Assembly (NCBI RefSeq): GCF_032884065.1 | Contig: NW_027062652.1 | Location: 1-64,000 of the forward strand | Origin: Artemia franciscana | Taxonomy: Eukaryota > Arthropoda > Branchiopoda > Anostraca > Artemiidae | Length of the DNA stretch: 64,000 bases | Reading direction: 5' to 3' | In this document: positions 52,515-64,000 of the stretch, in pieces | Layout: each line of letters starts with the position of its first letter | Position numbering within the stretch: position 1 is the first letter of the stretch | Program-made: the position numbers and the translations under genes | The notes under the pieces: model-generated | What the model was told of the DNA's origin: nothing | Database searches by the model: none | What the model saw: the letters and a program-made list of their open reading frames with translations, nothing else

Positions 52515-52586
52515 GCCGAAATAGCTCAGATGGAGAGCGTTAGACCGAAGATCTAAAGGTCCCTGGTTCGATCCCAGGTTTCGGCA
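52515..52586 (+). tRNA. tRNA-Phe (GAA), C33 variant
   Basis: Same sequence as 19084-19155. Confidence 0.85.
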
Positions 52587-52944
52587 AATTTTTTTGCTTC
52601 CTTTTGTCTTTAACCAAACTTTGTGATAAGTACCACATTTGCCAAAATCACATAATAAATAATATCACAGTAGTGAAATAAGTCAAATTTTAAAGAACTG
52701 TATAAGAAAAATGAAACTTCTACCAAAAAGATAGACCTTGCAACGTGCATTAAAGATTTTAGAAAATAACTGCTAAGTCCCAGTGACATCAAATGCAAAC
52801 CCCCTCAACAAAAAAAATACATACAACTTATTTTTATGTATATAGCAGATAGTGTAACAGACATACAACTTATGTAACAGACATACAACTTATTTTATAT
52901 AGATTATTTTCATCAGAACGTATTTGAAAAACAGTTTTTAATAA

Positions 52945-53016
52945 GCCAAGATAGCTTAGATGGGAGAGCGTTAGACTGAAGATCTAAAGGCCCTGGCTCG
53001 ATCCCGGGTTTCGGCA
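52945..53016 (+). tRNA. tRNA-Phe (GAA), degenerate
   Basis: GCCAAGA acceptor variant with T loop CTCGATC. Confidence 0.62.
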
Positions 53017-53579
53017 AATTTTTTTGCTTCCTTTTGTCTTTAACCAGACTTTGTGATAAGCACCACATTTGCTAAAATCACATAATAAATAATATCACAG
53101 TAGCGAAATAAGTCAAATTTTAAAGAACTGTATAAGAAAAATGAAACTTCTATCTGGAATATTAATAGGAAGCCGATTTCACTTCAAAGAAATAATTTAT
53201 CAATAAACCAAAATGGTTTTCAACCGAAATTGACAATTGAAGTGAATTGGTTCAAAATCCATAGTGGCATTTGATCAAAGCTAGAAAATTTGATACACAC
53301 AATTCTAAACAAACAATTTCTGATAAATGTTGTCATATTATTTTTGAGTTGGTTGAACCTGATCTTGCCAATTTAACGTGCATTAAAGATTTTAGAAAAT
53401 AACTGCCAAGTCCCAGTGACGTCCTATGCAAACCCCCTCAACACAAAAATACATACAACTTATTTTTATGTATATAGAAGATAGTGTAACAGACATACAA
53501 CTTATGTAACAGACATACAACTTATTTTTATATATAGATTATTTTCATCAGAAAGTATTTGAAAAAAAGTTTTTAATAG

Positions 53580-53651
53580 GCCGAAATAGCTTAAATGAGA
53601 GAGCGTTAGACTGAAGCTCTAAAGGCCCTGGTTCGTTCCCGGGTTTTGGCA
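53580..53651 (+). tRNA. tRNA-Phe (GAA), degenerate
   Basis: A58-less variant, same as 20149-20220. Confidence 0.6.
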
Positions 53652-54195
53652 ATTTTTTTCGCTTCCTTTTCTCTTTAACAAGACTTTGTGATAAGCACCA
53701 CATTTGCTAAAATCACATAATAAATAATATCACAGTTGCGAAATAAGTGACAGTTTAAAGAACTGTATAAGAACAATGAAACTTCCATCTGAAATATTAA
53801 TAGGAAGCCGATTTCACTTCAAAGAAATAATTTATCAATAAACCAAAATTGTTTTCAACCGAAATTGACAATTGAAGTGAATTTGTTCAAAATTCCATAG
53901 TGGCATTTGATCAAAGCAAGAAAATTTGATACACACAATTCTAAACAAACTTTTTCTGATAAATGTTGTCGTAATATTTTTGAGTTGGTTGCACCTGATC
54001 TTGCCAATTTAAGGTGCATTAAAGATTTTAGAACATAACTGCTAAGTCCCAGTGACGTCATATGCAAATCCCCTCAACACAAAAATACATACAACTTATT
54101 TTTATTTATATAGAAGATAGTGTAACAGACATACAACTTATTTTTATATATAGATTATTTTCATCAGAACGTATTTGAAAAACAGTTTTTAATAG

Positions 54196-54267
54196 GCCGA
54201 AATAGCTTAGATGGGAGAGCGTTAGACTGAAGCTCTAAAGGCCCTGGTTCGATCCCGGGTTTCGGCA
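54196..54267 (+). tRNA. tRNA-Phe (GAA)
   Basis: Intact form, same as 20765-20836. Confidence 0.8.
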
Positions 54268-54586
54268 AATTTTTTCGCTTCCTTTTCTCTTTAATCAGAC
54301 TTTGTGATAAGCACCACATTTGCTAAAATCACATAATAAATAATATCACAGTAGCAAAATAAGTCACATTTTAAAGAACTGTATAAGAACAATGAAACTT
54401 CCATCTGAAATATTAATAGGAAGCCGATTTCACTTCAAAGAAATAATTTATCAATAAACCAAAATTGTTTTCAACCGAAATTGACAATTGAAGTGAATTT
54501 GTTCAAAATTCCATAGTGGCATTTGATCAAAGCTATAAAATTTGATACACAAAATTCTAAACTAACAATTTCTGATAAATCTGATA

Positions 54587-54587
54587 T

Positions 54588-54670
<83 letters not shown>
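54587..54670. repeat. (AT)n microsatellite at block junction
   Basis: About 84 bp of TA repeat at the point where the + oriented block X4 meets the next - oriented block. Confidence 0.95.
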
Positions 54671-54672
<2 letters not shown>

Positions 54673-54673
<1 letters not shown>

Positions 54674-54824
54674 ATATTCACAGGTGGGACATAGGGACAA
54701 AAAACAATGGCACGTAACAATTATGGCTCGTAACGACTTACGCGCGCGGGGGGGCTTGGGGGGGGGCGAAGCGCCCCCACCAACTAGGTGTTGGGGTGGC
54801 GCGAAGCGCCACCCCAACAGCTAG
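54673..54824 (+). mobile_element. Helitron 3' terminus with two hairpins
   Basis: Copy of 28508-28659 with CTAG at 54821-54824; the subterminal is slightly decayed (GGGACAAAAAACAATGGCAC). Confidence 0.85.
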
Positions 54825-55303
54825 TAGATATATAAAAATAATTTGTCTGTCTGTGGATCTGTCAGGTGACGTCATGTTTCTGTGTCGATTGACGTCATGT
54901 TTTCGACTGACGAAATTACAGACCGGGACATCGGGACACAAATGACGACCGGGACACCGGCACATAGGCATAGGGAATATAAATGACGACCGGGACACAA
55001 GGAATGTTCGATTAGCAATCACCATCAACAAAGCACCGGGACACAAATGACGACCGGGACACAGGGAGTATAAATGACGACCAGGACATAAGTAAAAAAA
55101 AATTAAAAACTAAAAAAAGGTAAAAACTACAAAAAAACTAAAAAAAAAAAACTAAAAACTAATAAAAAACTAAAAAAGCTAAAAAGCTAACAGGTGGGAC
55201 ATAGGGACACAACTACAATGGCGCGTAACTAATATGGCGCGTAATGACTTACGCGCGCGGGGGGGCTTGGGGGGGGGGGGCGCGAAGCGCCCCCACCAAC
55301 TAG
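54825..55303 (+). mobile_element. Short Helitron, ends at the first-hairpin CTAG
   Basis: Copy of 28660-29135 with a longer G stretch before the hairpin; CTAG at 55300-55303. Confidence 0.8.
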
Positions 55304-56227
55304 TCTATATATAAAAATAAGTTTAATGTCTGTTACATAAGTTGTATGTCTGTTACACTATCTTCTATATACATAAAAATAAGTTGTATGTTTTTTTGTG
55401 TTGAGGGGGTTTGCATATGACGTCACTGGGACTTAGCAGTCAATTTCTAAAATCTTTAATGCACGTTAAATTGGCAAGATCAGGTTCAACCAACTCAAAA
55501 ATAATATGACAACATTTATCAGAAATTGTTTGTTTAGAATTGTGTGTATCAAATTTTCTAGCTTTGATCAAATGCCACTATGGATTTTGAACCAATTCAC
55601 TTCAATTGTCAATTTCGGTTGAAAACCATTTTGGTTTATTGATAAATTATTTCTTTGAAGTGAAATCGGCTTCCTGTTTTTCAAATACGTTCTGATGAAA
55701 ATAACCTATATATAAAAATAAGTTGTATGTCTGTTACCTAAGTTGTATGTCTGTTACACTATCTTCTATATACATAAAAATAAGTTGTATGTATTTTTGT
55801 GTTGAGGGGGTTTGCATATGACGTCACTGGGACTTAGCAGTTATGTTCTAAAATCTTTAATGCACGTTAAATTGGCAAGATCAGGTTCAACCAACTCAAA
55901 AATAATAGGACAACATTTATCAGAAATTGTTTGTTTAGAATTGCGTGTATCAAATTTTCTAGCTTTGATCAAATGCCACTCTGGAATTTTGAACAAATTC
56001 ACTTCAATTGTCAGTTTCGGTTGAAAACAATATTGGTTTATTGATCAATTATTTCTTTGAAGTGAAATCGGCTTCCTATTAATATTTCAGATGGAAGTTT
56101 CATTGATCTTATACAGTTCTTTAAAATGTGACTTATTTCGCTACTGTGATATTATTTATTATGTGATTTTAGCAAATGTGGTGCTTATCACAAAGTCTGG
56201 TTAAAGACAAAAGGAAGCGAAAAAATT

Positions 56228-56299
56228 TGCCGAAACCCGGGATCGAACCAGGGCCTTTAGAGCTTCAGTCTAACGCTCTCCCATCTAAGCTATTTCGGC
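56228..56299 (-). tRNA. tRNA-Phe (GAA)
   Basis: Intact form. Confidence 0.8.
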
Positions 56300-56863
56300 C
56301 TATTAAAAATTGTTTTTCAAATACGTTCTGATGAAAATAATCTATATATAAAAATAAGTTGTATGTCTGTTACATAAGTTGTATGTCTGTTACACTATCT
56401 TCTATATACATAAAAATAAGTTGTATGTATTTTTGTGTTGAGGGGGTTTGCATATGACGTCACTGGGACTTAGCAGTTATGTTCTAAAATCTTTAATGCA
56501 CGTTAAATTGGCAAGATCAGGTTCAACCAACTCAAAAATAATACGACAACATTTATCGGAAATTGTTTGTTTAGAATTGTGTGTATCAAATTTTCTTGCT
56601 TTGATCAAATGCCACTATGGAATTTTGAACAAATTCACTTCAATTGTCAATTTCGGTTGAAAACAATTTTGGTTTATTGATAAATTATTTCTTTGAAGTG
56701 AAATCGGCTTCCTATTAATATTTCAGATGGAAGTTTCATTGTTCTTATACAGTTCTTTAAACTGTCACTTATTTCGCAACTGTGATATTATTTATTATGT
56801 GATTTTAGCAAATGTGGTGCTTATCACAAAGTCTTGTTAAAGAGAAAAGGAAGCGAAAAAAAT

Positions 56864-56935
56864 TGCCAAAACCCGGGAACGAACCAGGGCCTTTAGAGCT
56901 TCAGTCTAACGCTCTCTCATTTAAGCTATTTCGGC
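56864..56935 (-). tRNA. tRNA-Phe (GAA), degenerate
   Basis: A58-less variant. Confidence 0.6.
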
Positions 56936-57498
56936 CTATTAAAAACTTTTTTTCAAATACTTTCTGATGAAAATAATCTATATATAAAAATAAGTTGTAT
57001 GTCTGTTACATAAGTTGTATGTCTGTTACACTATCTTCTATATACATAAAAATAAGTTGTATGTATTTTTGTGTTGAGGGGGTTTGCATAGGACGTCACT
57101 GGGACTTAGCAGTTATTTTCTAAAATCTTTAATGCACGTTAAATTGGCAAGATCAGGTTCAACCAACTCAAAAATAATATGACAACATTTATCAGAAATT
57201 GTTTGTTTAGAATTGTGTGTATCAAATTTTCTAGCTTTGATCAAATGCCACTATGGATTTTGAACCAATTCACTTCAATTGTCAATTTCGGTTGAAAACC
57301 ATTTTGGTTTATTGATAAATTATTTCTTTGAAGTGAAATCGGCTTCCTATTAATATTCCAGATAGAAGTTTCATTTTTCTTATACAGTTCTTTAAAATTT
57401 GACTTATTTCGCTACTGTGATATTATTTATTATGTGATTTTAGCAAATGTGGTGCTTATCACAAAGTCTGGTTAAAGACAAAAGGAAGCAAAAAAATT

Positions 57499-57570
57499 TG
57501 CCGAAACCCGGGATCGAGCCAGGGCCTTTAGATCTTCAGTCTAACGCTCTCCCATCTAAGCTATCTTGGC
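57499..57570 (-). tRNA. tRNA-Phe (GAA), degenerate
   Basis: GCCAAGA acceptor variant. Confidence 0.6.
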
Positions 57571-57928
57571 TTATTAAAAACTGTTTTTCAAATACGTTCT
57601 GATGAAAATAATCTATATAAAATAAGTTGTATGTCTGTTACATAAGTTGTATGTCTGTTACACTATCTGCTATATACATAAAAATAAGTTGTATGTATTT
57701 TTTTTGTTGAGGGGGTTTGCATTTGATGTCACTGGGACTTAGCAGTTATTTTCTAAAATCTTTAATGCACGTTGCAAGGTCTATCTTTTTGGTAGAAGTT
57801 TCATTTTTCTTATACAGTTCTTTAAAATTTGACTTATTTCACTACTGTGATATTATTTATTATGTGATTTTGGCAAATGTGGTACTTATCACAAAGTTTG
57901 GTTAAAGACAAAAGGAAGCAAAAAAATT

Positions 57929-58000
57929 TGCCGAAACCTGGGATCGAACCAGGGACCTTTAGATCTTCGGTCTAACGCTCTCCATCTGAGCTATTTCGGC
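57929..58000 (-). tRNA. tRNA-Phe (GAA), C33 variant
   Basis: Same sequence as 19084-19155. Confidence 0.85.
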
Positions 58001-58040
58001 TTATTATAAATTATTTTTCAAATACGTTCAGATGAAAATC

Positions 58041-58239
58041 TATATATATAAATATCTATATCTATATATATAAAAATAAGTTGTCTGTCTGTTATGTCTG
58101 TTACACTTTGTCTGTTAATCGGCTTGCTTGGATAATCAAATATCTTTGAAAAGACACAGTATTAAAAGAGATTGAATTTCTTAAAGAGTAAAAAACTGGT
58201 AACTTCAAAAATCTATCTATCTATCTATATATATAAAAA
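58041..58239 (+). repeat. Single ~165-bp Helitron solo 5' end
   Basis: Counterpart of 33129-33327. Confidence 0.85.
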
Positions 58240-59176
58240 CTAGCTGTTGGGGTGGCGCTTCGCGCCCCCCCAAGCCCCCCCCCGCGCGCGTAAGTTGTTA
58301 CGCGCCATATTAGTTACGCGCCATTGTAGCTGTTTCCCTGTGTCCCACCTGTGATAAATATATATTTTTAACTACGTAAAACATGCGAATATACAACATT
58401 CTTCCCTCCCTGTGTCTCAGTCGTCAATTATATATCCCGCCTGTGCCCCCGGCGTCCCCGTCGTTGTTGTGTCCCTGCGTCCCGGTCGTCATTTATATTC
58501 CCGGTCGTGATTTGTGTCCGGGTGTCCCAGTCTGTAATTTTTCTTTGAGGTTCCTGGTCGTCATTTATATTCCCTCTGTGTCGGTCGTCATTTGTGTCCC
58601 GGTCTGTAATTTATCTTTGAGTGTTTTTTCTATTTAGTTTTTTTTTAGTTTTTATATTTTTTCAGTTTTTTTCTTCTTTATTTTTCAGCGTCACTATGAA
58701 GTACATATCGCCGAACCTTTGTTTTTTAACTTAAATCTGGTAGGCATTGATGACCTTATCCAAGTCAAAATCCCAAACCCAATCATCATCGCTATCATTT
58801 TCAGTTTTGATATGTTTTGACTCTCGCTTTCCAGGTGGATTTTCATCTAACTGCGCGGTTTTGCGTTCTTTAGCCGCAAGCCTGTTTTCTTGCTGTTCTT
58901 GTGATTCCTCGGCACGCTTTCTTTTCTTACTTTCTCTATCAGCTGCAACGTGCAGCGTGTTACGTGCCATTGTAGTTGTGTCCCTGTGTCCCACTACAGG
59001 TTCACCGACTCTTGAACAATCCGTATTCAGATCTATACCTCATTATTCTAATGATTGCAATTGAGTTTTGTTGATGGTGATTGCTAATCAAACATTCCCT
59101 GTGTCTCCATCGTCATTTATATATCCTCCTGTGACAGACAGACATAACCCACAAACAACTTATTTTTATATATAGA
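58240..59176 (-). mobile_element. Helitron B, copy 5 (complete)
   Basis: TC at 59176, CTAG at 58240-58243. Confidence 0.86.
58731..58994 (-). CDS. Helitron B-type small protein
   Basis: 87 residues, identical in sequence to 18087-18350. Confidence 0.45.
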   Translation of the reverse strand: MGHRDTTTMARNTLHVAADRESKKRKRAEESQEQQENRLAAKERKTAQLDENPPGKRESKHIKTENDSDDDWVWDFDLDKVINAYQI

Positions 59177-59321
59177 CTAGGTGTTGGGGTGGCGCGAAGC
59201 GCCACCCCAACAGCTAGTTGGTGGGGGCCCTTCGCCCCCCCCCAAGCCCCCCCGCGCGCGTAAGTCGTTACGCGCCATATTAGTTACGCGCCATTGTAGT
59301 TGTGTCCCTATGTCCCACCTG

Positions 59322-59404
<83 letters not shown>

Positions 59405-59442
59405 TTTTACCTTTTTTAGTTTTTTTCTTCTTTTGTATTAAT

Positions 59443-59522
59443 GCTAAAGCCAAGGTTCAAACCTTGAGCCTCTCGGACCTAGAACCTGAAACATAACGCT
59501 TTACCAACTCAGCTACTTCGGC
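59443..59522 (-). pseudogene. tRNA-Leu(CAG)-like sequence, class II
   Basis: Same segment as 17526-17605; the neighbouring frame differs by one base outside it. Confidence 0.4.
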
Positions 59523-59941
59523 GTGAATACATTCGGTTTGAGCAGCTTCCTCGGGTGTTGCCATTGTAGGTTCTTCAGTCATTTTACAATTAGAAATTTC
59601 TCTTTCAACGGTCTTCTTACAATTAAAAATTTGTCTTTGAACGAAATTCTTAAATACCTGTGTCCTGGTCGTCATTTATATTGCCTGTGTCCCCGTCGTC
59701 ATTTGTGTCCCGGTATCCCAGTCTGTAATTTCTCTTTGAGTGTCCCGGTCGTTATTTATATTCCCTCTGTCCCGGTCGTCATTTGTGTCCCGGTCTGTAA
59801 TTTCTCTTTGAGTGTTTTTTCTTTTTAGTATTTTTTAGTTTTTTACATTTTTTCTTTTTTCAGTTTTCTTTTTCTTCTTTATTTTTCAGCTTCACTATGA
59901 AATACATATCGCCGAACCTTTGTTTTTTTAACTAAAATCTG

Positions 59942-60229
59942 TTAGGCATTGATGACCTTATCCAAGTCAAGATCACAAACCCAATCATCATTTCTATCAT
60001 TTTCAGTTTTGATATGTTTTGACTCTCGCTGTCCAGGTGGATCTTCATCTAACTGCGCGGTTTTGCGTTCTTTAGCCTCAAGCCTGTTTCCTTGCTGTTC
60101 TTTTGATTCCTCGGCACGCTTTCTTTTCTGACTTTCTCTATCAGCAGCAAGTTTTTTGGCATAGACTCTTTGAGCATCTTCATCGGCTTTTGCCATTGTA
60201 AGTTCATCAGTCATTTTAAACTTAAACAT
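59942..60229 (-). CDS. Helitron A-type small protein, shortened
   Basis: 95 residues: a TAC to TAA change after INA ends the frame 21 codons early. The basic repeat and the acidic segment up to DLDKVINA remain. Confidence 0.55.
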   Translation of the reverse strand: MFKFKMTDELTMAKADEDAQRVYAKKLAADRESQKRKRAEESKEQQGNRLEAKERKTAQLDEDPPGQRESKHIKTENDRNDDWVCDLDLDKVINA

Positions 60230-60384
60230 TAATAGATTTCTACGTGAACATATATGTCTTAAATATCTTTAATGACGTCACCGTCATAGCAAAAATGACG
60301 ACAACTAACTTCATGACGCCAGTCGACACAGAAACATGACGTCACCTGATCCACAGACAGACAACTTATTTTTATATATATAGA

Positions 60385-60520
60385 TATATATAATTCTAAA
60401 ATTGTCAGGTAATTTTCTATTTTGAAATAAAAACTAAAAATTATTGCTCAGACAACATAAATATTTTTGATATTTACATAATAGCTTTAGTGGTTCTGGA
60501 CTGAAAACTAAATATGCTAA
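60385..60520. other. Unique-looking AT-rich sequence
   Basis: Block copy of 35472-35607. No gene seen. Confidence 0.5.
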
Positions 60521-60648
60521 TCAAATTGGGAATTTCAATCTTTTAGGTTGAAAAGGCAGATCCATTGGAATCATGAGAATGCGTGGAATAAGAAAAGCCT
60601 CACCCTCAAAAGGCCCTGTCAAGATTGTTGCCTCTATTACATTATAAC
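60521..60648 (-). pseudogene. Helitron helicase fragment
   Basis: Copy of 43563-43690. Confidence 0.75.
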
Positions 60649-60664
60649 AGACATAGAACGTCAT

Positions 60665-60855
60665 TTGTGTCCCGGTGTCCCGGTCTGTAGTTTCGTTAGT
60701 CGACAAACATGACGTCAGACGACAAACAACTTCATGACGACATACAGCTCAATCCTTATAATGACGTCAGTCGACAAACATTACGTCAGTCGACACACAA
60801 ACATGACGTCAGTCGACAGACAGACAAACAACTTATTTTTATATATATATAGATT
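60665..60855 (-). mobile_element. Helitron 5' end with tandem GTCGACTGACGTCA repeats
   Basis: Copy of 35755-35940; one site is TTACGTCA. Confidence 0.75.
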
Positions 60856-60944
60856 TGACAGACAGACATACAGACATACATAAGACAGACAGACAGACAG
60901 ACATAACCCAAAAACAACTTATCTTTATATATAGATTTTATATA

Positions 60945-62060
60945 TATAGATAAGTTGTCTGTGGGTTATGTCTGTTACACTTTGTCTGTTAATCGGCTTG
61001 CTTGAATAATCAAATATCTTTGAAAAGACAACAGTATTAAAAGAGATTGAATTCCTTAAAGAGTAAAAAACTGGTAACTTCAAAAATCTATCTATCTATA
61101 TATATAAAAATAAGTTGGCTGTCTGTTATGTCTGTTACACTTTGACTGTTAATCGGCTTGCTTGAATAATCAAATATCTTTGAAAAGACAACAGTATTAA
61201 AAGAGATTGAATTTCTTAGAGAGTAAAAAACTGGTAACTTCAAAAATCTATCTATCTATATATATATAGAAATAAGTTGTCTGTCTGTTATATCTGTTAT
61301 ACTTTGTCTGTTAATCTATATATATAAAAATAAGTTGTCTGTCTGTTATGTCTGTTACACTTTGGCTGTTCATCGGCTTGCTTGAATAATCAAATATCTT
61401 TGAAAAGACAACAGTATTAAAAGAGATTGAATTTCTTAAAGAGTAAAAAACTGGTAACTTCAAAAAGCTATCGATCTATATATATAAAAATAAGTTGTCT
61501 GTCTGTTATGTCGTATACACTTTGTCTGTTAATCGGCCTGCTTGAATAATCAAATATCTTTGAAAAGACACAGTATTAAAAGAGATTGAATTTCTTAAAG
61601 AGTAAAAAACTGGTAACTTCAAAAATCTATCTATCTATATCTATCTATATATATAAAATTAAGTTGTCTGTCTGTTATGTCTGTTACACTTTGTCTGTTA
61701 ATCGGCTTGCTTGAATAATCAAATATCTTTGAAAAGACAACAGTATTAAAAGAGATTGAATTTCTTAAAGAGTAAAAAACTGGTAACTTCAAAAATCTAT
61801 CTATCTATGTATATATATAAAAATAAGTTGTCTGTGGGTTATGTCTGTTACACTTTGTCTGTTAATCGGGTTGCTTGAATAATCAAATATCTTTGAAAAG
61901 ACAAAAGTATTAAAAGAGATTGAATTTCTTAAAGAGTAAAAAACTGGTAATTTCAAAAATCTATGTATCTATATGTATAAAAATAAGTTGTCTGTCTGTT
62001 ATGTCTGTTACACGTTGTCTGTTAATCGGCTTGCTTGAATAATCAAATATCTTTGAAAAA
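60945..62060 (+). repeat. Tandem array of ~165-bp Helitron solo 5' ends (8 copies)
   Basis: Copy of 36025-37150. Confidence 0.9.
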
Positions 62061-62362
62061 ATAAAAAAGCTAAAAAACTAAAAAAAAGAAAAAAATTAAA
62101 GCATGTTTGTTTTTTTGTATGTTTGAGGGTATGCACATGACATCTGACAAATAAAGAAGAAAATGAAAACTAAAAAAGAAGAAAAAGGTAAAAAACTAAA
62201 AAGAAAAAAGCTAAGAGCTATGAAACTAAAAAAAAGAAAAAGCTAAAAAAGAAAACAAATCAGTAAAAGGAAGAAACTAAAAAAAAGAAAAACTAAAAAA
62301 GAAAAAAAACTAAGAAAAGACAGAACTAAAAAAACAAAAAAAATAACAAAAAAGAAACTATA
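62061..62362. repeat. A-rich degenerate tract
   Basis: Copy of 37151-37453. Confidence 0.75.
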
Positions 62363-62978
62363 TCTATATATATATATATATAAATAAGTTGTATAAATGC
62401 ATGTTTGTTTGTTTGTGGGTTTGCATCATTATAAGATGACACTACAGACCGGGACACCGGGACACGAATGATGATCGGGACACAGGGAATATAAATGACG
62501 ACCGGGACACTAAAAGAGAAATTAGAGACCGGGACACCGGGACACAAATGACGACCGGGACAACGGGACAGAGGGAATATAAATGAAAACCGGGACAGTC
62601 AAAGAGAAATTACTGACTGGGATACCAGGACACAAATGACGACCCGGACACAAATGAGGCCCGGGACACAAATGACGACCGGGACACTGGGAATATAAAT
62701 GACGACCAGGACACAGGGAAACAAATATAACGGGAACGCCGGGGGCAAAGGGGGATATATAAATGACGACGGGGACACAGGGAATGTTCGATTAGCAATC
62801 ACCATCAACAAAGCTCAAGGGCAATCGTTATAAAAATGCGGTATAGATCTGAATACGGATTGTTTTCCCATGAACAATTATATGTTGCATGTTCAAGAGT
62901 CGGTAAACCTGACAATCTATTTATATGGACAGACAATGGGACAGCAAAGAATGTTTTATATTCGAAAGTTTTAAGTAG
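62363..62978 (+). mobile_element. Truncated Helitron: 5' end, minisatellite, helicase fragment
   Basis: Copy of 37454-38068; helicase scrap at 62789-62978. Confidence 0.75.
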
Positions 62979-63029
62979 TTAGGAATATATATATATATAT
63001 ATAGGCATATATATATATATATATATATA

Positions 63030-64000
63030 CTAGCTGTTGGGGTGGCGCTTCGCGCCCCCCCCGCGCGCGTAAGTCGTTACGCGCCATATTAGTTACGCGC
63101 CATTGTAGCTGTGTCCCTGTGTCCCAGCTGTGAATAGAGATAGATATAAATATATATTTTTAACTACGTAAAACATGCGAATATACAACATTCTTCGCTG
63201 TCCCATTGTCTGTGCATATAAATAGCATTTATATTCCCTGTGTCCCGGTCGTCATTTGTGTCCTGGTGTCCCAGTTTGTAATTTCTCTTTGAGTGTCCCG
63301 GTCGTCATTTATATTCCCTGTGTCCCAGTGTCCCGGTCGTCATTTGTGTCCCGGTGTCCCAGTCTGTAATTTTTATTCAAACAATCTCTGTGTCTCAGTC
63401 GTCAATTATATATCCCGCCTGTGCCCCCGGCGTCCCCGTTGTAGTTGTGTCCCTGCGTCCCGGTCGTCATTTATATTCCCGGTCGTGATTTGTGTCAGGG
63501 TGTCCCAGTCTGTAATTTTTCTTTGAGGTTCCCGGTCGTCATTTATATTCCCTCTGTGTAGGTCGTCATTTGTTTCCCGGTCTGTAATTTATCTTCGAGT
63601 GTTTTTTCTTTTAGTTTTTTTAGTTTTTACATTTTTTCAGTTTTTTTCCTCTTTATTTTTCAGCGTCACTATGAAGTACATATCGCCGAACCTTTGTTTT
63701 TTAACTTAAATCTGGTAGGCATTGATGACCTTATCCAAGTCAAAATCCCAAACCCAATCATCATCGCTATCATTTTCAGTTTTGATATGTTTTGACTCTC
63801 GCTTTCCAGGTGGGTTTTCATCTAACTGCGCGGTTTCGCGTTCTTTAGCCGCAAGCCTGTTTTCTTGCTGTTCTTGTGATTCCTCGGCACGCTTTCTTTT
63901 CTTACTTTCTCTATCAGCTGCAAGCCTGTTTTCTTGCTGTTCTTGTGATTCCTCGGCACGCTTTCTTTTCTTACTTTCTCTATCAGCAGCAAGTTTTTTG
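63030..64000 (-). mobile_element. Helitron C, copy 3, runs off the window
   Basis: CTAG at 63030-63033. Only one GC stretch is left at the terminus (TGGCGCTTCGCGCCCCCCCC); minisatellite 63230-63600; the small-protein frame enters the window end. Confidence 0.82.
63705..64000 (-). CDS. Helitron C-type small protein, partial
   Basis: Acidic tail, linker and two basic repeats, open to the window end with the sense codon kept in the second repeat (unlike 38808-39173). The N-terminus lies outside. Confidence 0.55.

Larger units (their letters stand above)
52471..54585 (+). repeat. tRNA-Phe unit array, block X4 (4 tRNA units)
   Basis: Direct copy of 19030-21155, cut at the same TGATAAATC, then followed by TA repeat. 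Confidence 0.9.
55304..58040 (-). repeat. tRNA-Phe unit array, block X5 (4 tRNA units plus one tRNA-less)
   Basis: Units near 55304 (tRNA deleted), 55707, 56341, 56978 and 57613. Direct copy of block R1 minus two units. Confidence 0.9.
59177..60384 (-). mobile_element. Helitron A, copy 5 (complete)
   Basis: TC at 60384/60383, CTAG at 59177-59180, last hairpin flipped, (AT)n at 59326-59400. Confidence 0.88.

Overview
The window looks like animal nuclear DNA made almost wholly of mobile-element material, with no ordinary host protein gene that I can see. It holds cytosolic-type tRNA-Phe genes, a non-LTR (LINE) retrotransposon and many Helitrons (rolling-circle DNA transposons) whose Rep-helicase protein resembles those of arthropods and other invertebrates. 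An arthropod is my best guess, but nothing here fixes the species. I see no LTR retrovirus, Polinton or other capsid- or envelope-bearing element, no rRNA and no CRISPR.

Layout. 1-12.8 kb: a chain of Helitrons in + orientation. It starts with Helitron 3' ends and a 165-bp solo-5'-end array, then H0 (2065-4188, internally deleted), H1 (4189-9414, full length but with broken coding), another 165-bp array, a decayed small element, and H2 (11290-12813, truncated). 12.8-16.5 kb: a LINE of the CR1/L2/Jockey type, apparently inserted in H2, with ORF1 open, ORF2 broken and the 3' half missing. 16.5-21.16 kb: a composite block of two short Helitrons (A then B, head to tail) followed by an array of tRNA-Phe units. 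21.18-25.89 kb: H3 on the - strand, a Helitron with both ends and one uninterrupted 1334-residue Rep-helicase frame. 25.9-28.5 kb: A-rich repeat and Helitron ends. 28.5-64 kb: four long, very similar copies of an A/B + tRNA array + A-rich + C-Helitron block, in orientations -, -, + and -. These form one inverted repeat with arms of about 7 kb (39.6-46.25 and 47.3-54.58 kb) and a direct repeat of more than 9 kb (28.5-39.1 and 54.66-64 kb).

How the parts relate. The Helitrons share a 5' end (TCTATATATATAAAAATAAG) and 3' ends made of a GC hairpin about 10 nt before CTAG, flanked by A at the 5' side and T at the 3' side where both can be read. Full-length copies encode a protein with N-terminal 23-residue basic repeats, a Cys motif, an HUH Rep domain and a PIF1-type helicase. 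The short A, B and C elements keep the same 5' leader with its TGACGTCA sites and encode about 90-120 residue proteins that join the basic repeats to a new acidic tail. A further family carries a captured tRNA-Phe gene in tandem 0.4-0.64 kb units. The most notable points are the Helitron-borne tRNA-Phe arrays, the palindromic and in one family flipped 3' hairpin, the open H3 frame that has lost the Rep catalytic tyrosines, the small repeat-plus-acidic-tail proteins, and the large inverted/direct duplication.
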